A stretch of DNA of 64,000 bases from a virus. Positions 6,497 to 14,368 of this stretch are shown here, piece after piece. Position numbers and translations under genes: made by a program. The notes below the pieces were generated by a model. That model saw nothing but the letters and a program-made list of their open reading frames with translations. It was not told the DNA's origin and made no database searches. The first letter of the stretch is position 1; every line of letters starts with the position of its first letter. Where the stretch lies: positions 32,184 to 96,183 of the IMG/VR virus record IMGVR_UViG_3300018875_000004. One strand, 5' to 3'.

Positions 6497-6789
6497 TACT
6501 CTACTGTCGTCCAGTCTTCCGCAAGAATGTCTGCATGGGAAGGCAGCCAGCCTGGTTGCCATTGTTCTGCAGCAGTAAACTGTGCGATATACGGCTGAGA
6601 ATCAAGTGGCGTATCGACGCCGATATGCTTGGCAGTGCGGTCGTTTACTTTCGGGCCTGGCTCTTGCTGGGAGTGTGGCGGCAGGAACAGGGATGGCATC
6701 AGCACGATCCATACTCCTTGTCGATTCCAGCCTTGACGTGCTACTTTTCTTCCTGCCTTCATGACTTCAATTGCTTGTCCAAAGTTCAT
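6496..6789 (-). CDS. tad2: Tad2-like (DUF2829) protein, Thoeris anti-defence candidate
   Basis: A 97-residue protein with the DUF2829 pattern: MNFGQAIEVMKAGRKVARQG at the start, W-N-x-x-G-V-W-I-V-L next, a Pro-rich loop, YIAQFTAAEQWQPGW in the second half and the closing SHADILAEDWTTVE. Characterised Tad2 proteins (for example from SPO1-like phages) form oligomers that sequester the cyclic ADP-ribose-type signal made by ThsB and so block Thoeris immunity; this is family knowledge. The start at 6789 is preferred over the upstream in-frame Met at 6852 because it matches the family start and has AAAGTGAG upstream. It lies among small early genes, as expected for an anti-defence gene. Confidence 0.8.
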   Translation of the reverse strand: MNFGQAIEVMKAGRKVARQGWNRQGVWIVLMPSLFLPPHSQQEPGPKVNDRTAKHIGVDTPLDSQPYIAQFTAAEQWQPGWLPSHADILAEDWTTVE

Positions 6790-6830
6790 ATGATTGCTCA
6801 CTTTCTGCAGCCGTGCTGCGGTAGGTTTTT

Positions 6831-7319
6831 TTATGCGTTGACTGTTACACAATCCAGGCGAACGAATTTGTTGGCGAATGCCAGAAGGAATGCGGTGTTC
6901 GTTGGCTTCGGCTCCAACAGCGGCGATGGAGAATTGTCTGCTTCGTGTCCTTCAATCATGCCAAGAATGGTATCGAAGATTGGACCGCTCAGGTCTTTGC
7001 GGATCGGCTGCAGCAGCGTGCGAACCATGACCGGATGGATGCGGCGGTATTGGTCGCCTGTCTCATTATGGCAAAGGTCTTGCAGCAGCACAGCCGCGCG
7101 GAAGGCGTCCGCCAGTCCAGGTGCGCCGGCTTCTTCGCCCAGCAGGCCCATCAGAACCGCGTAGGTCTTCTTGGTGTGCGACAGCAGCTCCTCGTCTTGA
7201 TAGAAGCTTTCAGGTGCCATCGACAGAGCATTCACGACGAAGTTTTTAATCTCCGGCGTTTTGATTTCTTCAATCTGGTCTTTCATTTCAAGTACGGCTG
7301 GTTTCAATTCGGTTGTCAT
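6831..7319 (-). CDS. HD-superfamily-like protein with altered HD doublet
   Basis: A 162-residue helical protein. The order of motifs resembles small phage HD-domain hydrolases: SHTKKTYAVL (first His), AVLLQDLCHNE where His-Asp would be expected, HPVMVRTLL (third His), IEGHEADNSPS (fourth His) and KPTNTAFLLAFANKFVRLD at the end. The HD doublet reads Gln-Asp, so a metal ligand is missing and phosphohydrolase activity may be lost or changed. GGGGAG lies before the ATG. Substrate is unknown, and the family assignment is by eye. Confidence 0.55.
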   Translation of the reverse strand: MTTELKPAVLEMKDQIEEIKTPEIKNFVVNALSMAPESFYQDEELLSHTKKTYAVLMGLLGEEAGAPGLADAFRAAVLLQDLCHNETGDQYRRIHPVMVRTLLQPIRKDLSGPIFDTILGMIEGHEADNSPSPLLEPKPTNTAFLLAFANKFVRLDCVTVNA

Positions 7320-7321
7320 TG

Positions 7322-7555
7322 TTATCGTCTCCCCACGTTTTCTCTTGCACAGCTTGCATGCGATTTATTGGCGATCTCCCAATCCAGGTTGATCTTCCAT
7401 GATCCATTGCTGCCACCCGGTGACTTGCTGGATGGCTCCTTTACATTGAAGCCGCAGAACCGGCAGTAGACCGGCTCCTCGACAGCTTTGCGCGTTTGTT
7501 GCATCAGGATTTGCTCGAAGCTCATTCCTGGGATGCCACTATTCTTTCTGGCCAC
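7322..7555 (-). CDS. Small Cys-containing protein, 77 aa
   Basis: GTG start at 7555 with GAGGTG 7 nt upstream, overlapping the end of the previous gene by 17 nt. The protein has C-R-F-C-G near residue 31 and H-A-S-C near residue 66, a C2HC pattern that could bind one zinc ion. The termini are basic (MARKNSG, ENVGRR). It may be a small nucleic-acid or protein adaptor. No family is recognised. Confidence 0.6.
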   Translation of the reverse strand: MARKNSGIPGMSFEQILMQQTRKAVEEPVYCRFCGFNVKEPSSKSPGGSNGSWKINLDWEIANKSHASCARENVGRR

Positions 7556-7847
7556 TTTCCTTCACCTCTTCCGGCACGTCCGTCCAATTCATGTCGATGG
7601 CTCTCACACCATTGATCGTGCGGTCGATATCCATGAGGACGCCGATCTTATTCAGCTTGCCGTCACGATAGTATTTGACGCCTTCTCCGATAAACGGGCG
7701 GAGCGGTTCAAAGTTAATGCGGTCTTGCTCGTGATTGTAATGAACGATTTCACCAGTCGGCAGCGTGTAGGATTCAATGAACCCTGCATTCTCTCCGACT
7801 TCCGGCACAGCAACCCATTGGATGGTGATCCATTTCTCTTGACTCAT
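7539..7847 (-). CDS. Hypothetical protein, 102 aa
   Basis: Start MSQEKWITIQWVAVPEVGE at 7847, which overlaps the preceding stop as ATGA. An alternative in-frame Met at 7892 would overlap more and lacks a ribosome binding site. The content is beta-rich (GFIESYTLPTGEIVHYNHE, KYYRDGKLNKIGVLMDIDR) with an acidic end. It looks like a small soluble protein of the early region. Function unknown. Confidence 0.55.
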   Translation of the reverse strand: MSQEKWITIQWVAVPEVGENAGFIESYTLPTGEIVHYNHEQDRINFEPLRPFIGEGVKYYRDGKLNKIGVLMDIDRTINGVRAIDMNWTDVPEEVKESGQKE

Positions 7848-8023
7848 GCGCGGCTTACCCGCATAGACGGAACCGAACCATCGTTTGTGCATCTCGGGTT
7901 GATATACTTGTCCTCAAAGGCAGTCACGGCAGTAAGTAAGTTGCTTTCCACACCAGTAACGCCCGCCTTCTTTGCGTCTACCAGTGATTTAATGTATTGC
8001 AGATGCTCATCGATTTTCAACAT
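7844..8023 (-). CDS. Hypothetical protein, 59 aa
   Basis: Start MLKIDEHLQYIKSLVDAKK at 8023, supported by AGGAGA 9 nt upstream. The in-frame Met at 8086 lies inside the preceding gene and is unlikely. A helix with Leu/Ile repeats forms the first half, then VTAFEDKYINP. It is coupled to the next gene through an ATGA overlap. Function unknown. Confidence 0.6.
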   Translation of the reverse strand: MLKIDEHLQYIKSLVDAKKAGVTGVESNLLTAVTAFEDKYINPRCTNDGSVPSMRVSRA

Positions 8024-8045
8024 GACAGAATCTCTCCTCGTATGA

Positions 8046-8627
8046 TTATTGTTTGATTTGGTAGATGCCCAGGTGATCGGCGTCAACCAGTGTGAATTTG
8101 CCTTGACTTACGTTGTTGATGAAGTATTCCAGCTGCTGTCCGATGTATGGGATCATCTTGGATGTGTCAGCATCGGCTTCGCCCTCAGCGCGCATGATTA
8201 CTTCGCCACCCGGCAGGATGATTTTATGAACGCCGCCGTGGCCGCTTTCACATTCGACATAGAACAGTCGGAAGTCAATTCCGTCCAGGTCAATACGCTG
8301 TCTGCGGATCATCATGTTCAGGACTTTCTCGTTGTGCTTCTCGGTGTTGCAGATGGAACCTTCTTCATACAGGATGCAGCTGCGGCATTCCATGTTGGAA
8401 GAATTGAAGTTTCTGCATTTGAAGCACAGCGGGCATTCGTGGAAACGAATGCACTCGCCGTACACTTGATGTCTTGGCATATTCAGCGGATCTTCCTTGG
8501 ACAGAACCTTTCCTTTTGGCGCCTTAAAGGTCTCCTGCTTCATTTGACCGGCTTTGTATTGCTCAAGCATGTCTCTGCGATCGGTGGCCGATAAGTTGCC
8601 TTGGTAAGCTTTCTGTAAGAAATCCAT
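8046..8627 (-). CDS. Cys/His-rich putative zinc-binding protein, 193 aa
   Basis: Residues about 58-95 contain a dense cysteine cluster: GECIRFHECPLCFKCRNFN, then MECRSCILYEEGSIC. It has at least eight Cys plus His, enough for two zinc sites. The rest is a mixed alpha/beta region (RIDLDGIDFRLFYVECESG, GGEVIMRAEGEAD). GGGG lies about 9 nt before the ATG. It could be a small regulator or nucleic-acid-binding protein. No known family is recognised. Confidence 0.65.
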   Translation of the reverse strand: MDFLQKAYQGNLSATDRRDMLEQYKAGQMKQETFKAPKGKVLSKEDPLNMPRHQVYGECIRFHECPLCFKCRNFNSSNMECRSCILYEEGSICNTEKHNEKVLNMMIRRQRIDLDGIDFRLFYVECESGHGGVHKIILPGGEVIMRAEGEADADTSKMIPYIGQQLEYFINNVSQGKFTLVDADHLGIYQIKQ

Positions 8628-8643
8628 CTGTGATATCCCCTTC

Positions 8644-9006
8644 TTATTCTTCTTCTTTGGCTTCTTCTGCTGGGTCTTCTACGCCCAGGCGGATCATGTC
8701 ATTCAGAGACAGCATCGAACGCTGGTTGGCTACATTCGGGTCTTTCTCGATGGCTTTCTCCGCTTCTTCGACTTTAACTTCGAGCCAAGAGATTTCGTCG
8801 GCCATGCCTTCGATAGTCTCCTGCAGGGCTTTCAGCTTCATCGGACGTTCGTCGTCGCGGTTCTTCTGCGGCGGATTGGTGGACATCTCGCGAGACATCT
8901 CACCGTATTCCTTTTGCAGCTTGCGGGACTGCATATCCAGATCTGTAATGCGGTCGTTCATGATGACGACCAGTTGTGCTGTTGTAAAGTGTTTTCCGAT
9001 TAACAT
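8644..9006 (-). CDS. Coiled-coil protein, 120 aa
   Basis: Start MLIGKHFTTAQLVVIMNDR at 9006, with AAGGAGA 7 nt upstream. The in-frame Met at 9075 is inside the 581-residue gene and rejected. Two long helices (ITDLDMQSRKLQKEYGEM and LKALQETIEGMADEISWLEV) are joined by a polar linker. The C-terminus is very acidic (DPAEEAKEEE). A helical hairpin or oligomerising protein is likely. Function unknown. Confidence 0.65.
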   Translation of the reverse strand: MLIGKHFTTAQLVVIMNDRITDLDMQSRKLQKEYGEMSREMSTNPPQKNRDDERPMKLKALQETIEGMADEISWLEVKVEEAEKAIEKDPNVANQRSMLSLNDMIRLGVEDPAEEAKEEE

Positions 9007-9017
9007 GGTAAGTCTCC

Positions 9018-10763
9018 TTATTTGTAGAATTTGATAACCAGGTTGTCGAGGTAAACCGGTATGCGGTTTGTCCAATCGATTTCCGGTTCTTCCAGAATGA
9101 ATGTGACGGCTTCGCTTGCTGGCGATACGATCGTGCCGGACTTAGCCGTCACCTGAACCAGGTACTCTTTGTCCTCGATCAGGTTGGAGAGGATCGCTTC
9201 ATTGACTCCCTCCACCTCAACACCAAGATAGATGCTATGGTTGAAGATGCGGAACTTGGCAGCTGGCCCGTCGTAATCCCACGTCAGCTTCACGCTGTTG
9301 TCGTCACGAACAATGGCCTTCACGTTGTACGGCGCCGGCAGCGCTTCTTCGAGTGCCTGATACATCTGCACATCGTAGATAATCCAGGATTGGTCGATCA
9401 TGCGTTGATCCCACGCTTCGCCGGTATCCGGGAACGTGACGATCGGAGACGCTGCAGTCAGGCGCCAGTAGCGAGCTATCGCGTTTACACTCAGGTCAAT
9501 GGATACCAGCGGCTGGCTATGGGTGCTGACGGACTCGACATACGTCCAGGTGTTGCCATCCTCAGACGTTTCAATCTCTACCAGATCCACGCCGTAGTCA
9601 GCGGATTGCAGGAAGGTAATGTTCCGCAGCCCGGTCGGAGCTTTCAAGTCAAAGCCAATCCAGGCCAGGCCGTCTACGTTACCGGCTTGCAGGGAACCCC
9701 ATGCGGTTACGCCGCTGTCATCAATTACATTCTTGGCATCCCATTCACCAGCAATGCCAAGCCGATCGCCGCTGCTGAATACCTCAGCGCCCGGTGTGAT
9801 ATCAATATCCGTGTCTGCCACCAACATACGAATGGTTGGAACAGCAGACTCTTGTCCAATCAGGTTGATGAATTGGATCGACTGCCCGGCATTGTAGTCC
9901 ACGATGAATTGCTTGCCGAAGTAGGTGATCGTCAGCTTGCCGGTACCGTTGCCGGAAATCGTCAGCTTGGATGCAGGCAGGAAGCCGTTGTTCTGGTAGA
10001 ACATATCCCTTGTCAGCGTGACGCCCAGTGGAATCTTCACGGCGTGAGCCGGGCTGTCGCCCTCGTTCGTGTAAAGCATGTTGTCCTTCTGGAAGTCGAA
10101 GCGTCCTACGCCATCGATATTCAGCCAGAAGATGGAGTCAGCCACCGGTATCACATTGCGCGGTGCGATATTCATCTCCACGGAGAATGCGGTGTACGCA
10201 TCGATCTCCTGCGGCAGCACCTGCTTGAATCCCTTGAGCTGATACATCAGTCGCTCGCTGTTGTATTCGGCCGTATCAGAGCTGAATCCAATCGGGTATT
10301 CCGGTGTAGCGAACGTGGTGTAAACCAGCGTCTGCGTCAACACAGGTGGCTGGTATTCTTGCTCCAGCATCGCCAGGTTGTTTGCTTTCAGCTCGGCATT
10401 ATAAGTCGGCGTGACGTGGTAGATGTCTTCGCCCAGCGGATTCGTAATGGCCGTCTTGCTGATCAAGCCGACGATGACATCCTGGGATACGTCCTTGTTG
10501 TTTTTCACATGGAATACCCATTTGTTCTGTTCTGCAATGCGGATACGCTGCAGATCGACATCGTGACTGGTGTTGCCTGCTGGGAAGACGAATGTGCCGG
10601 TTTTGGATTCCGTCCGGACGCTTTCGTTATCGATCAGCTCGGTAACTCTGGCAATAAAGATCATCTCAATATCTCCATTATCCCGAGCCTTGTAGCTTTG
10701 CACTTCGAAGGAAAACTCGATTCGATGTGACTTGTCTTGGTTGAAGAAGTATGCGTATTTCAT
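9018..10763 (-). CDS. Virion-type protein with discoidin (F5/8C) and FN3 domains, 581 aa
   Basis: Residues 1-320 are beta-rich and unrecognised. Residues about 328-445 form a galactose-binding (discoidin) fold: NVIDDSGVTAWGS, WIGFDLKAPTG, VEIETSEDGNTWTYVES, ARYWRLTAA. Residues about 478-560 match fibronectin type III (PAPYNVKAIVRDDNS, VKLTWDYDG, EYLVQVTAKSG). Such domains usually bind sugars or act as spacers in tail fibres and adhesins. It is unusual to find it between the helicase gene and small early genes, more than 5 kb from the structural block. GGGAGG precedes the ATG. It follows the 173-residue gene without a gap. Confidence 0.7.
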   Translation of the reverse strand: MKYAYFFNQDKSHRIEFSFEVQSYKARDNGDIEMIFIARVTELIDNESVRTESKTGTFVFPAGNTSHDVDLQRIRIAEQNKWVFHVKNNKDVSQDVIVGLISKTAITNPLGEDIYHVTPTYNAELKANNLAMLEQEYQPPVLTQTLVYTTFATPEYPIGFSSDTAEYNSERLMYQLKGFKQVLPQEIDAYTAFSVEMNIAPRNVIPVADSIFWLNIDGVGRFDFQKDNMLYTNEGDSPAHAVKIPLGVTLTRDMFYQNNGFLPASKLTISGNGTGKLTITYFGKQFIVDYNAGQSIQFINLIGQESAVPTIRMLVADTDIDITPGAEVFSSGDRLGIAGEWDAKNVIDDSGVTAWGSLQAGNVDGLAWIGFDLKAPTGLRNITFLQSADYGVDLVEIETSEDGNTWTYVESVSTHSQPLVSIDLSVNAIARYWRLTAASPIVTFPDTGEAWDQRMIDQSWIIYDVQMYQALEEALPAPYNVKAIVRDDNSVKLTWDYDGPAAKFRIFNHSIYLGVEVEGVNEAILSNLIEDKEYLVQVTAKSGTIVSPASEAVTFILEEPEIDWTNRIPVYLDNLVIKFYK

Positions 10764-11285
10764 TTACTTGGTGCCTCCCTTCGTCAGCGTGATCTTGAGC
10801 TGGGAGCTGTCTTTCCACGAAGAAAGGGAAGTCCCGATGATCGCTTCCGCGCTGCCGTCTGGCTTGAGTGTGAGCCCCTGTGACTGTTCATCAAACTCAG
10901 CATTTGCTCGCAGTCCGAACAGCAGGGCAACGAATCCGCCTTGGTCAATCTCAATCTCCGACAAGGCAACCATATGGGCTTGTCCGTCCTCGATCATCTG
11001 GAGGTTGCGCTCTTTCAGCAGCTGCAGATTGCGATAGACATTCAGCTTGATGGATTCAAGGCGATTAAGCCGCCCTTCAACCACACGCTTCTTCTCCAGG
11101 TCACGCATGGCGCGTGCTGTCTCGGCTTCATCGACCACCGATTCCGTCAGCTTGTCCCATTCGGCTTCATACAAAGCAATCGCGCTTTCGAGTCTGATCT
11201 TTTGCGTAATGTCCTGCTGCAGATACGTCCGCAGATAGTTACGGTTCTGATCCGGGGTGTTGGCCATAATTCTGATTTGGTCCAC
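10764..11285 (-). CDS. Hypothetical protein, 173 aa, partner of the discoidin/FN3 gene
   Basis: GTG start at 11285 with AGGAGG 7 nt upstream. Residues 1-105 are helical (NRNYLRTYLQQDITQKIRLE, coiled-coil NRLESIKLNVYRNLQLLKER). The C-terminal third is beta-rich (LKPDGSAEAIIGTS, QLKITLTKGGTK). It directly abuts the 581-residue gene, so the two are probably co-translated and may interact. A fibre attachment or chaperone role is only a guess. Confidence 0.6.
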   Translation of the reverse strand: MDQIRIMANTPDQNRNYLRTYLQQDITQKIRLESAIALYEAEWDKLTESVVDEAETARAMRDLEKKRVVEGRLNRLESIKLNVYRNLQLLKERNLQMIEDGQAHMVALSEIEIDQGGFVALLFGLRANAEFDEQSQGLTLKPDGSAEAIIGTSLSSWKDSSQLKITLTKGGTK

Positions 11286-11297
11286 TTGGGTACCTCC

Positions 11298-12404
11298 TTA
11301 GCTTTGGTGAATCTTCGAGAGGAAGCGGCGCTGAGCTTCATCTTCAGCTTGGATGAACAGGGAGTAGTCCGGGATGAAGTTAAAGAATTTAGTGCTCTTC
11401 ATGGAAGCGTGTTTGTTCTTGGCGAACTTCACTTCCGCGACCGGCATCTTCTTATCTTCGTCTTCGTCCAGCCAGTAGATCTCGGCTGTCTCTTCTTTGA
11501 TACCGACCTCGTTGTACATCAGACATACCATGGTGGCTTCGTAGCGCAGCGTGATGGTGTCTTTCAAGTCATCCTCGATTGGACGTTTGCCGTTCGTTTT
11601 ACGCAAGTGAACGGTACACATAACGACTGCATTGTAAGCTGTAGACCATTTCTTAATAGCCTTCGCTACGTAGGCATTCTTGTCATCGGAGTTACTGAAC
11701 TGCTTGTCTTCGACCGTCAAGTCATTGAAAGAGTCAATCGCAATAACGATACGAACGCCTTCTTGCATAGTCATGATAATGTCTTTGATGTGCTGCTCGA
11801 TCGCTTCAACGCTGGTCATTTCATTGGAGTCAAACATCCCGAAGCGGTCTACCCTGCGATACAGGTTCTTGATCCCTTCATTCCGTTTCTCCATAATCTC
11901 TGGCTGATCCTCGTACTTCGCCGGAGACTTCGCCTGACCAATCGTAATCTGCTGGTCGTTGGCAATATAGCGCGGCATCAAGTCATTGTTGGCATCATCC
12001 AGTGAATGATATGACACATAAACGTTGTCGTTGAGTTCGGACATTCCCTTACATACCTGCAGCATGTACGCCGATTTACCGACGTTTGGTGCTGCGCCGA
12101 ACAGAATCAAGCCCGGCTGCGCTCCGCCCTCAAAGGCGTCATCGAAGGCTTGTAGCCCCGATTTTAATCCCCCGTCTTTCCCTCTGGCCCAGGAGTGAGC
12201 GTCTACGTTCATAATGTTGCGGACCATCTTCTGCTCGATCATATTGAGCGGACGCCCGAGAATACCTTCTGCATTCTGAACGACGACCTTTTTACGGGTT
12301 TCCTCGTCGGTGCCGAATGCGTTCGGGTCTTCGGCCATTTGGCGCTCGACCTGGTTCATGATAGCGCTAAAGTCAAATTGTCCTGGTTGTATGTGATCGT
12401 TCAT
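11298..12404 (-). CDS. RecA-fold replicative helicase (DnaB-like)
   Basis: A 368-residue ATPase. An N-terminal helical region (about 1-80) leads into a RecA core with Walker A GAAPNVGKS at 103-111, YVSYHSLDD after it, Walker B IVIAIDSFNDL, and a VMCTVHLRK sensor segment. This order fits the C-terminal domain of DnaB/gp4-type hexameric helicases that unwind DNA at the fork. Clustering with the primase and annealing-protein genes supports a replication role. The ATG at 12404 (GGGAG 7-8 nt upstream) is preferred to an in-frame ATG at 12419, whose GGGGGAG is about 12 nt away. The leader is unusually structured. Confidence 0.8.
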   Translation of the reverse strand: MNDHIQPGQFDFSAIMNQVERQMAEDPNAFGTDEETRKKVVVQNAEGILGRPLNMIEQKMVRNIMNVDAHSWARGKDGGLKSGLQAFDDAFEGGAQPGLILFGAAPNVGKSAYMLQVCKGMSELNDNVYVSYHSLDDANNDLMPRYIANDQQITIGQAKSPAKYEDQPEIMEKRNEGIKNLYRRVDRFGMFDSNEMTSVEAIEQHIKDIIMTMQEGVRIVIAIDSFNDLTVEDKQFSNSDDKNAYVAKAIKKWSTAYNAVVMCTVHLRKTNGKRPIEDDLKDTITLRYEATMVCLMYNEVGIKEETAEIYWLDEDEDKKMPVAEVKFAKNKHASMKSTKFFNFIPDYSLFIQAEDEAQRRFLSKIHQS

Positions 12405-12438
12405 AGCTGCTCCCTTCATTACGGCGTTTCTCTCCCCC

Positions 12439-12575
12439 GTGTAATACCAACGAAACGAGTCGCAGGCATTACACAGAGGATGAAGCCTCTGTGTGTTGTG
12501 TTGGAGGTGTGAGTTTCGGGCAGGGTCCTAAGCTGCCCCTTACAGGGTTACATAAGATTAATTATGTCAAACCCT
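12439..12575. promoter_or_regulatory. Cluster of four inverted repeats in the helicase leader
   Basis: The 183-nt gap between primase and helicase holds four hairpin-forming repeats. ACACAGAGG/CCTCTGTGT at 12471-12479 and 12486-12494 is a perfect 9-bp stem with a 6-nt loop. GTGTAATACC/GGCATTACAC lies at 12439-12448 and 12465-12474. GGGCAG/CTGCCC lies at 12518-12523 and 12533-12538. AGGGTTACATAA pairs imperfectly with TTATGTCAAACCCT at 12544-12555 and 12562-12575. None is followed by a U-run, so they are not ordinary terminators. The first two share bases and could be alternative structures, consistent with a regulatory leader or an origin-like element. Confidence 0.5.
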
Positions 12576-12587
12576 CTAAGGGATCGC

Positions 12588-13688
12588 TTAGGACTTCTGC
12601 TCTTCACCCTCTGGTTTCTTGTTCAGCTCTTTATTGAAGAGCGGACACTTATCTTTATCGCATACGCCGCTGAGTCTTGCGAAAGCTTCGCAGCCGTATC
12701 GGTATTGTCCGTTGTAAACGGAGTTGACGATGATCTCCATATCCCGCTTGGATAAACGCGGACTGCAGTTCTCTTCACCCCATACAATCATTCGTGCCAT
12801 TGCTTCGTCTCGCGGCATGCCCTGCTGCATATAGAAGCTGGCAAGTGCGGTGCCGGAGTTATTTCGCTCGTCGATCGTCTCTCTGAAAGTACGCTCGATC
12901 ATGGTCTTAATGCACGGCGGCAAGGCTTCCAGCTTCTTGATCTTGCCTTGATATTCGGTAGCCCGATTATTCCGTTCCGTCCATTTTTGAATATATTTCT
13001 CCAGTGCGATCTTTGCTCGGTTCGAAGGAATCAGTGGCGCCGGCTGTATGAACCTTGGCTCTTTCGCCAGCGCTCTGACTTCTTCCAGCGAACACTTTCT
13101 TAGTTCTTCCTGGGTAATCGGCACTTTGAAATAGCCGCCCTTTTTGTTGAATGAATTGACCATGCGGAACATCCGCTTGTCATCATAGATGGCTGTATCC
13201 ATCGTATCGAAGAGGGTGTATTTCGATATGTCCAGCGCGATCTCTCGGTAAATCTGGTTGAGGGAAACGTGCGGATTCAGCCCCAGTACGTGACCGCTGA
13301 CGGTCAAGTGAATCCCTTTGTGTCCGGAATAGAATACGTTGATTTGATCCGGCTCAATCGACAGAATGTTTTTCAGGTAGCGGAAGGCGATGTATACGTC
13401 ATGTCGCAGCTTGTTGTAGTCATCTTCGCTTTCCAGCGGCCGATCAAAGTCCAGGTAGAGGTCGCCCCACTTCAAGGCGTCTCTGGCATTCAGAACCCAT
13501 TTACCGCGCTCATTCTGGAAGAACTCCGGATTGATGTACTGCATAACCGTTTCGTAAACGCCAATGTTTCCGTAGTGATTGCGGAACTTGACTGTTTCCG
13601 AAGGGTGCATATAATGTTTGCGTGTGAATGGGAACTTCTCCGAATTGGTGTCCGCTCCGCATTCCACAAAGAGTTGGAAACTGCTCAC
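12588..13688 (-). CDS. DNA primase of the archaeo-eukaryotic (AEP) type
   Basis: A 366-residue protein with AEP catalytic motifs: DLYLDFDRP (metal-binding D-x-D), FYSGHKGIHLTVSG (G-x-K-G-x-H nucleotide motif) and KRMFRMVNSFNKKGG with its basic/NS signature. A C-terminal helical PriCT-like region (ERNNSGTALASFYMQQGM, MIVWGEENCSPRLSK) ends in a Cys cluster (YGCEAFARLSG, CDKDKC) that may bind zinc. It would make primers for phage replication. GTG start at 13688 with AGGTG 8 nt upstream, overlapping the previous gene by 4 nt. Confidence 0.85.
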   Translation of the reverse strand: MSSFQLFVECGADTNSEKFPFTRKHYMHPSETVKFRNHYGNIGVYETVMQYINPEFFQNERGKWVLNARDALKWGDLYLDFDRPLESEDDYNKLRHDVYIAFRYLKNILSIEPDQINVFYSGHKGIHLTVSGHVLGLNPHVSLNQIYREIALDISKYTLFDTMDTAIYDDKRMFRMVNSFNKKGGYFKVPITQEELRKCSLEEVRALAKEPRFIQPAPLIPSNRAKIALEKYIQKWTERNNRATEYQGKIKKLEALPPCIKTMIERTFRETIDERNNSGTALASFYMQQGMPRDEAMARMIVWGEENCSPRLSKRDMEIIVNSVYNGQYRYGCEAFARLSGVCDKDKCPLFNKELNKKPEGEEQKS

Positions 13689-14368
13689 TGCGTGATCACC
13701 TGTTTTCGTATCACTCGGTTGATTCCATGCAGCTGGTGGATATTCTTTTTCGCAAGGATGTATTCTCTTGCTTCTTCCATATATTTTTCAATATCAAAAG
13801 CATTTCGTAGAAGGCTTCGGGATTGAGTAAGCCGGGCTTTCTTCGCCACATCAATCGCAAAAAGAATTTCATCCAGATCATAGACGCCGAGTAAGTAATT
13901 GAATTTGCCTTCGTCTTGCTTAATCATGTGTGGATTGCTCTCGATGTTCATTTTCTCGTACCAATATTGCAGCAGCTCGTCCATCGTGAAGCGTTTCTTC
14001 ATCTCAAGGAAGAAGGGTTCCACTTCCTGAATGTATTTTCCGTCCACTTTACGCATCTTTGGTGGCGGCGGTACTTCCCGCAGCCGGTTGTGATAGTAAA
14101 AGATGTCCGGGTTCATAATGTTCTTCGGCGGCTTCTTGTTATCGAATATCTCTTCAAGCATGTAAACGCGTTTGACCATTTCCGGGTATAGGCGGGCAAA
14201 CTCTTCGATCTCTGCTTGAATTTCTTCCAGCTCCCATCCGGCTGCGACCAGTTTCTTGATCGATGCCGTGTTCGTCCGGATGCGGCTGTCGGATCCCTGA
14301 TAAGGAATACCGACGACCGTACAAACGAACCAGCCTGCGAGCTGATAGATGATTTGATCTTCGTTCAT
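13685..14368 (-). CDS. Hypothetical replication-region protein, 227 aa
   Basis: A helical, soluble protein between the annealing-protein and primase genes. Its start overlaps the previous stop (TAATG) and its end overlaps the primase start, so three replication genes are coupled. Segments such as SIKKLVAAGWELEEIQAEIE and EILFAIDVAKKARL are helical. No Walker motif or zinc cluster is present. A helicase-loader or primase-accessory role is suggested only by its position. Confidence 0.65.
   Translation of the reverse strand: MNEDQIIYQLAGWFVCTVVGIPYQGSDSRIRTNTASIKKLVAAGWELEEIQAEIEEFARLYPEMVKRVYMLEEIFDNKKPPKNIMNPDIFYYHNRLREVPPPPKMRKVDGKYIQEVEPFFLEMKKRFTMDELLQYWYEKMNIESNPHMIKQDEGKFNYLLGVYDLDEILFAIDVAKKARLTQSRSLLRNAFDIEKYMEEAREYILAKKNIHQLHGINRVIRKQVITQ

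Noticed and set aside
12544-12582. TTGACA at 12564-12569 (minus strand) as a promoter for the helicase
   Set aside because: No -10 hexamer is present at 16-18 nt downstream; the bases belong to an imperfect inverted repeat.
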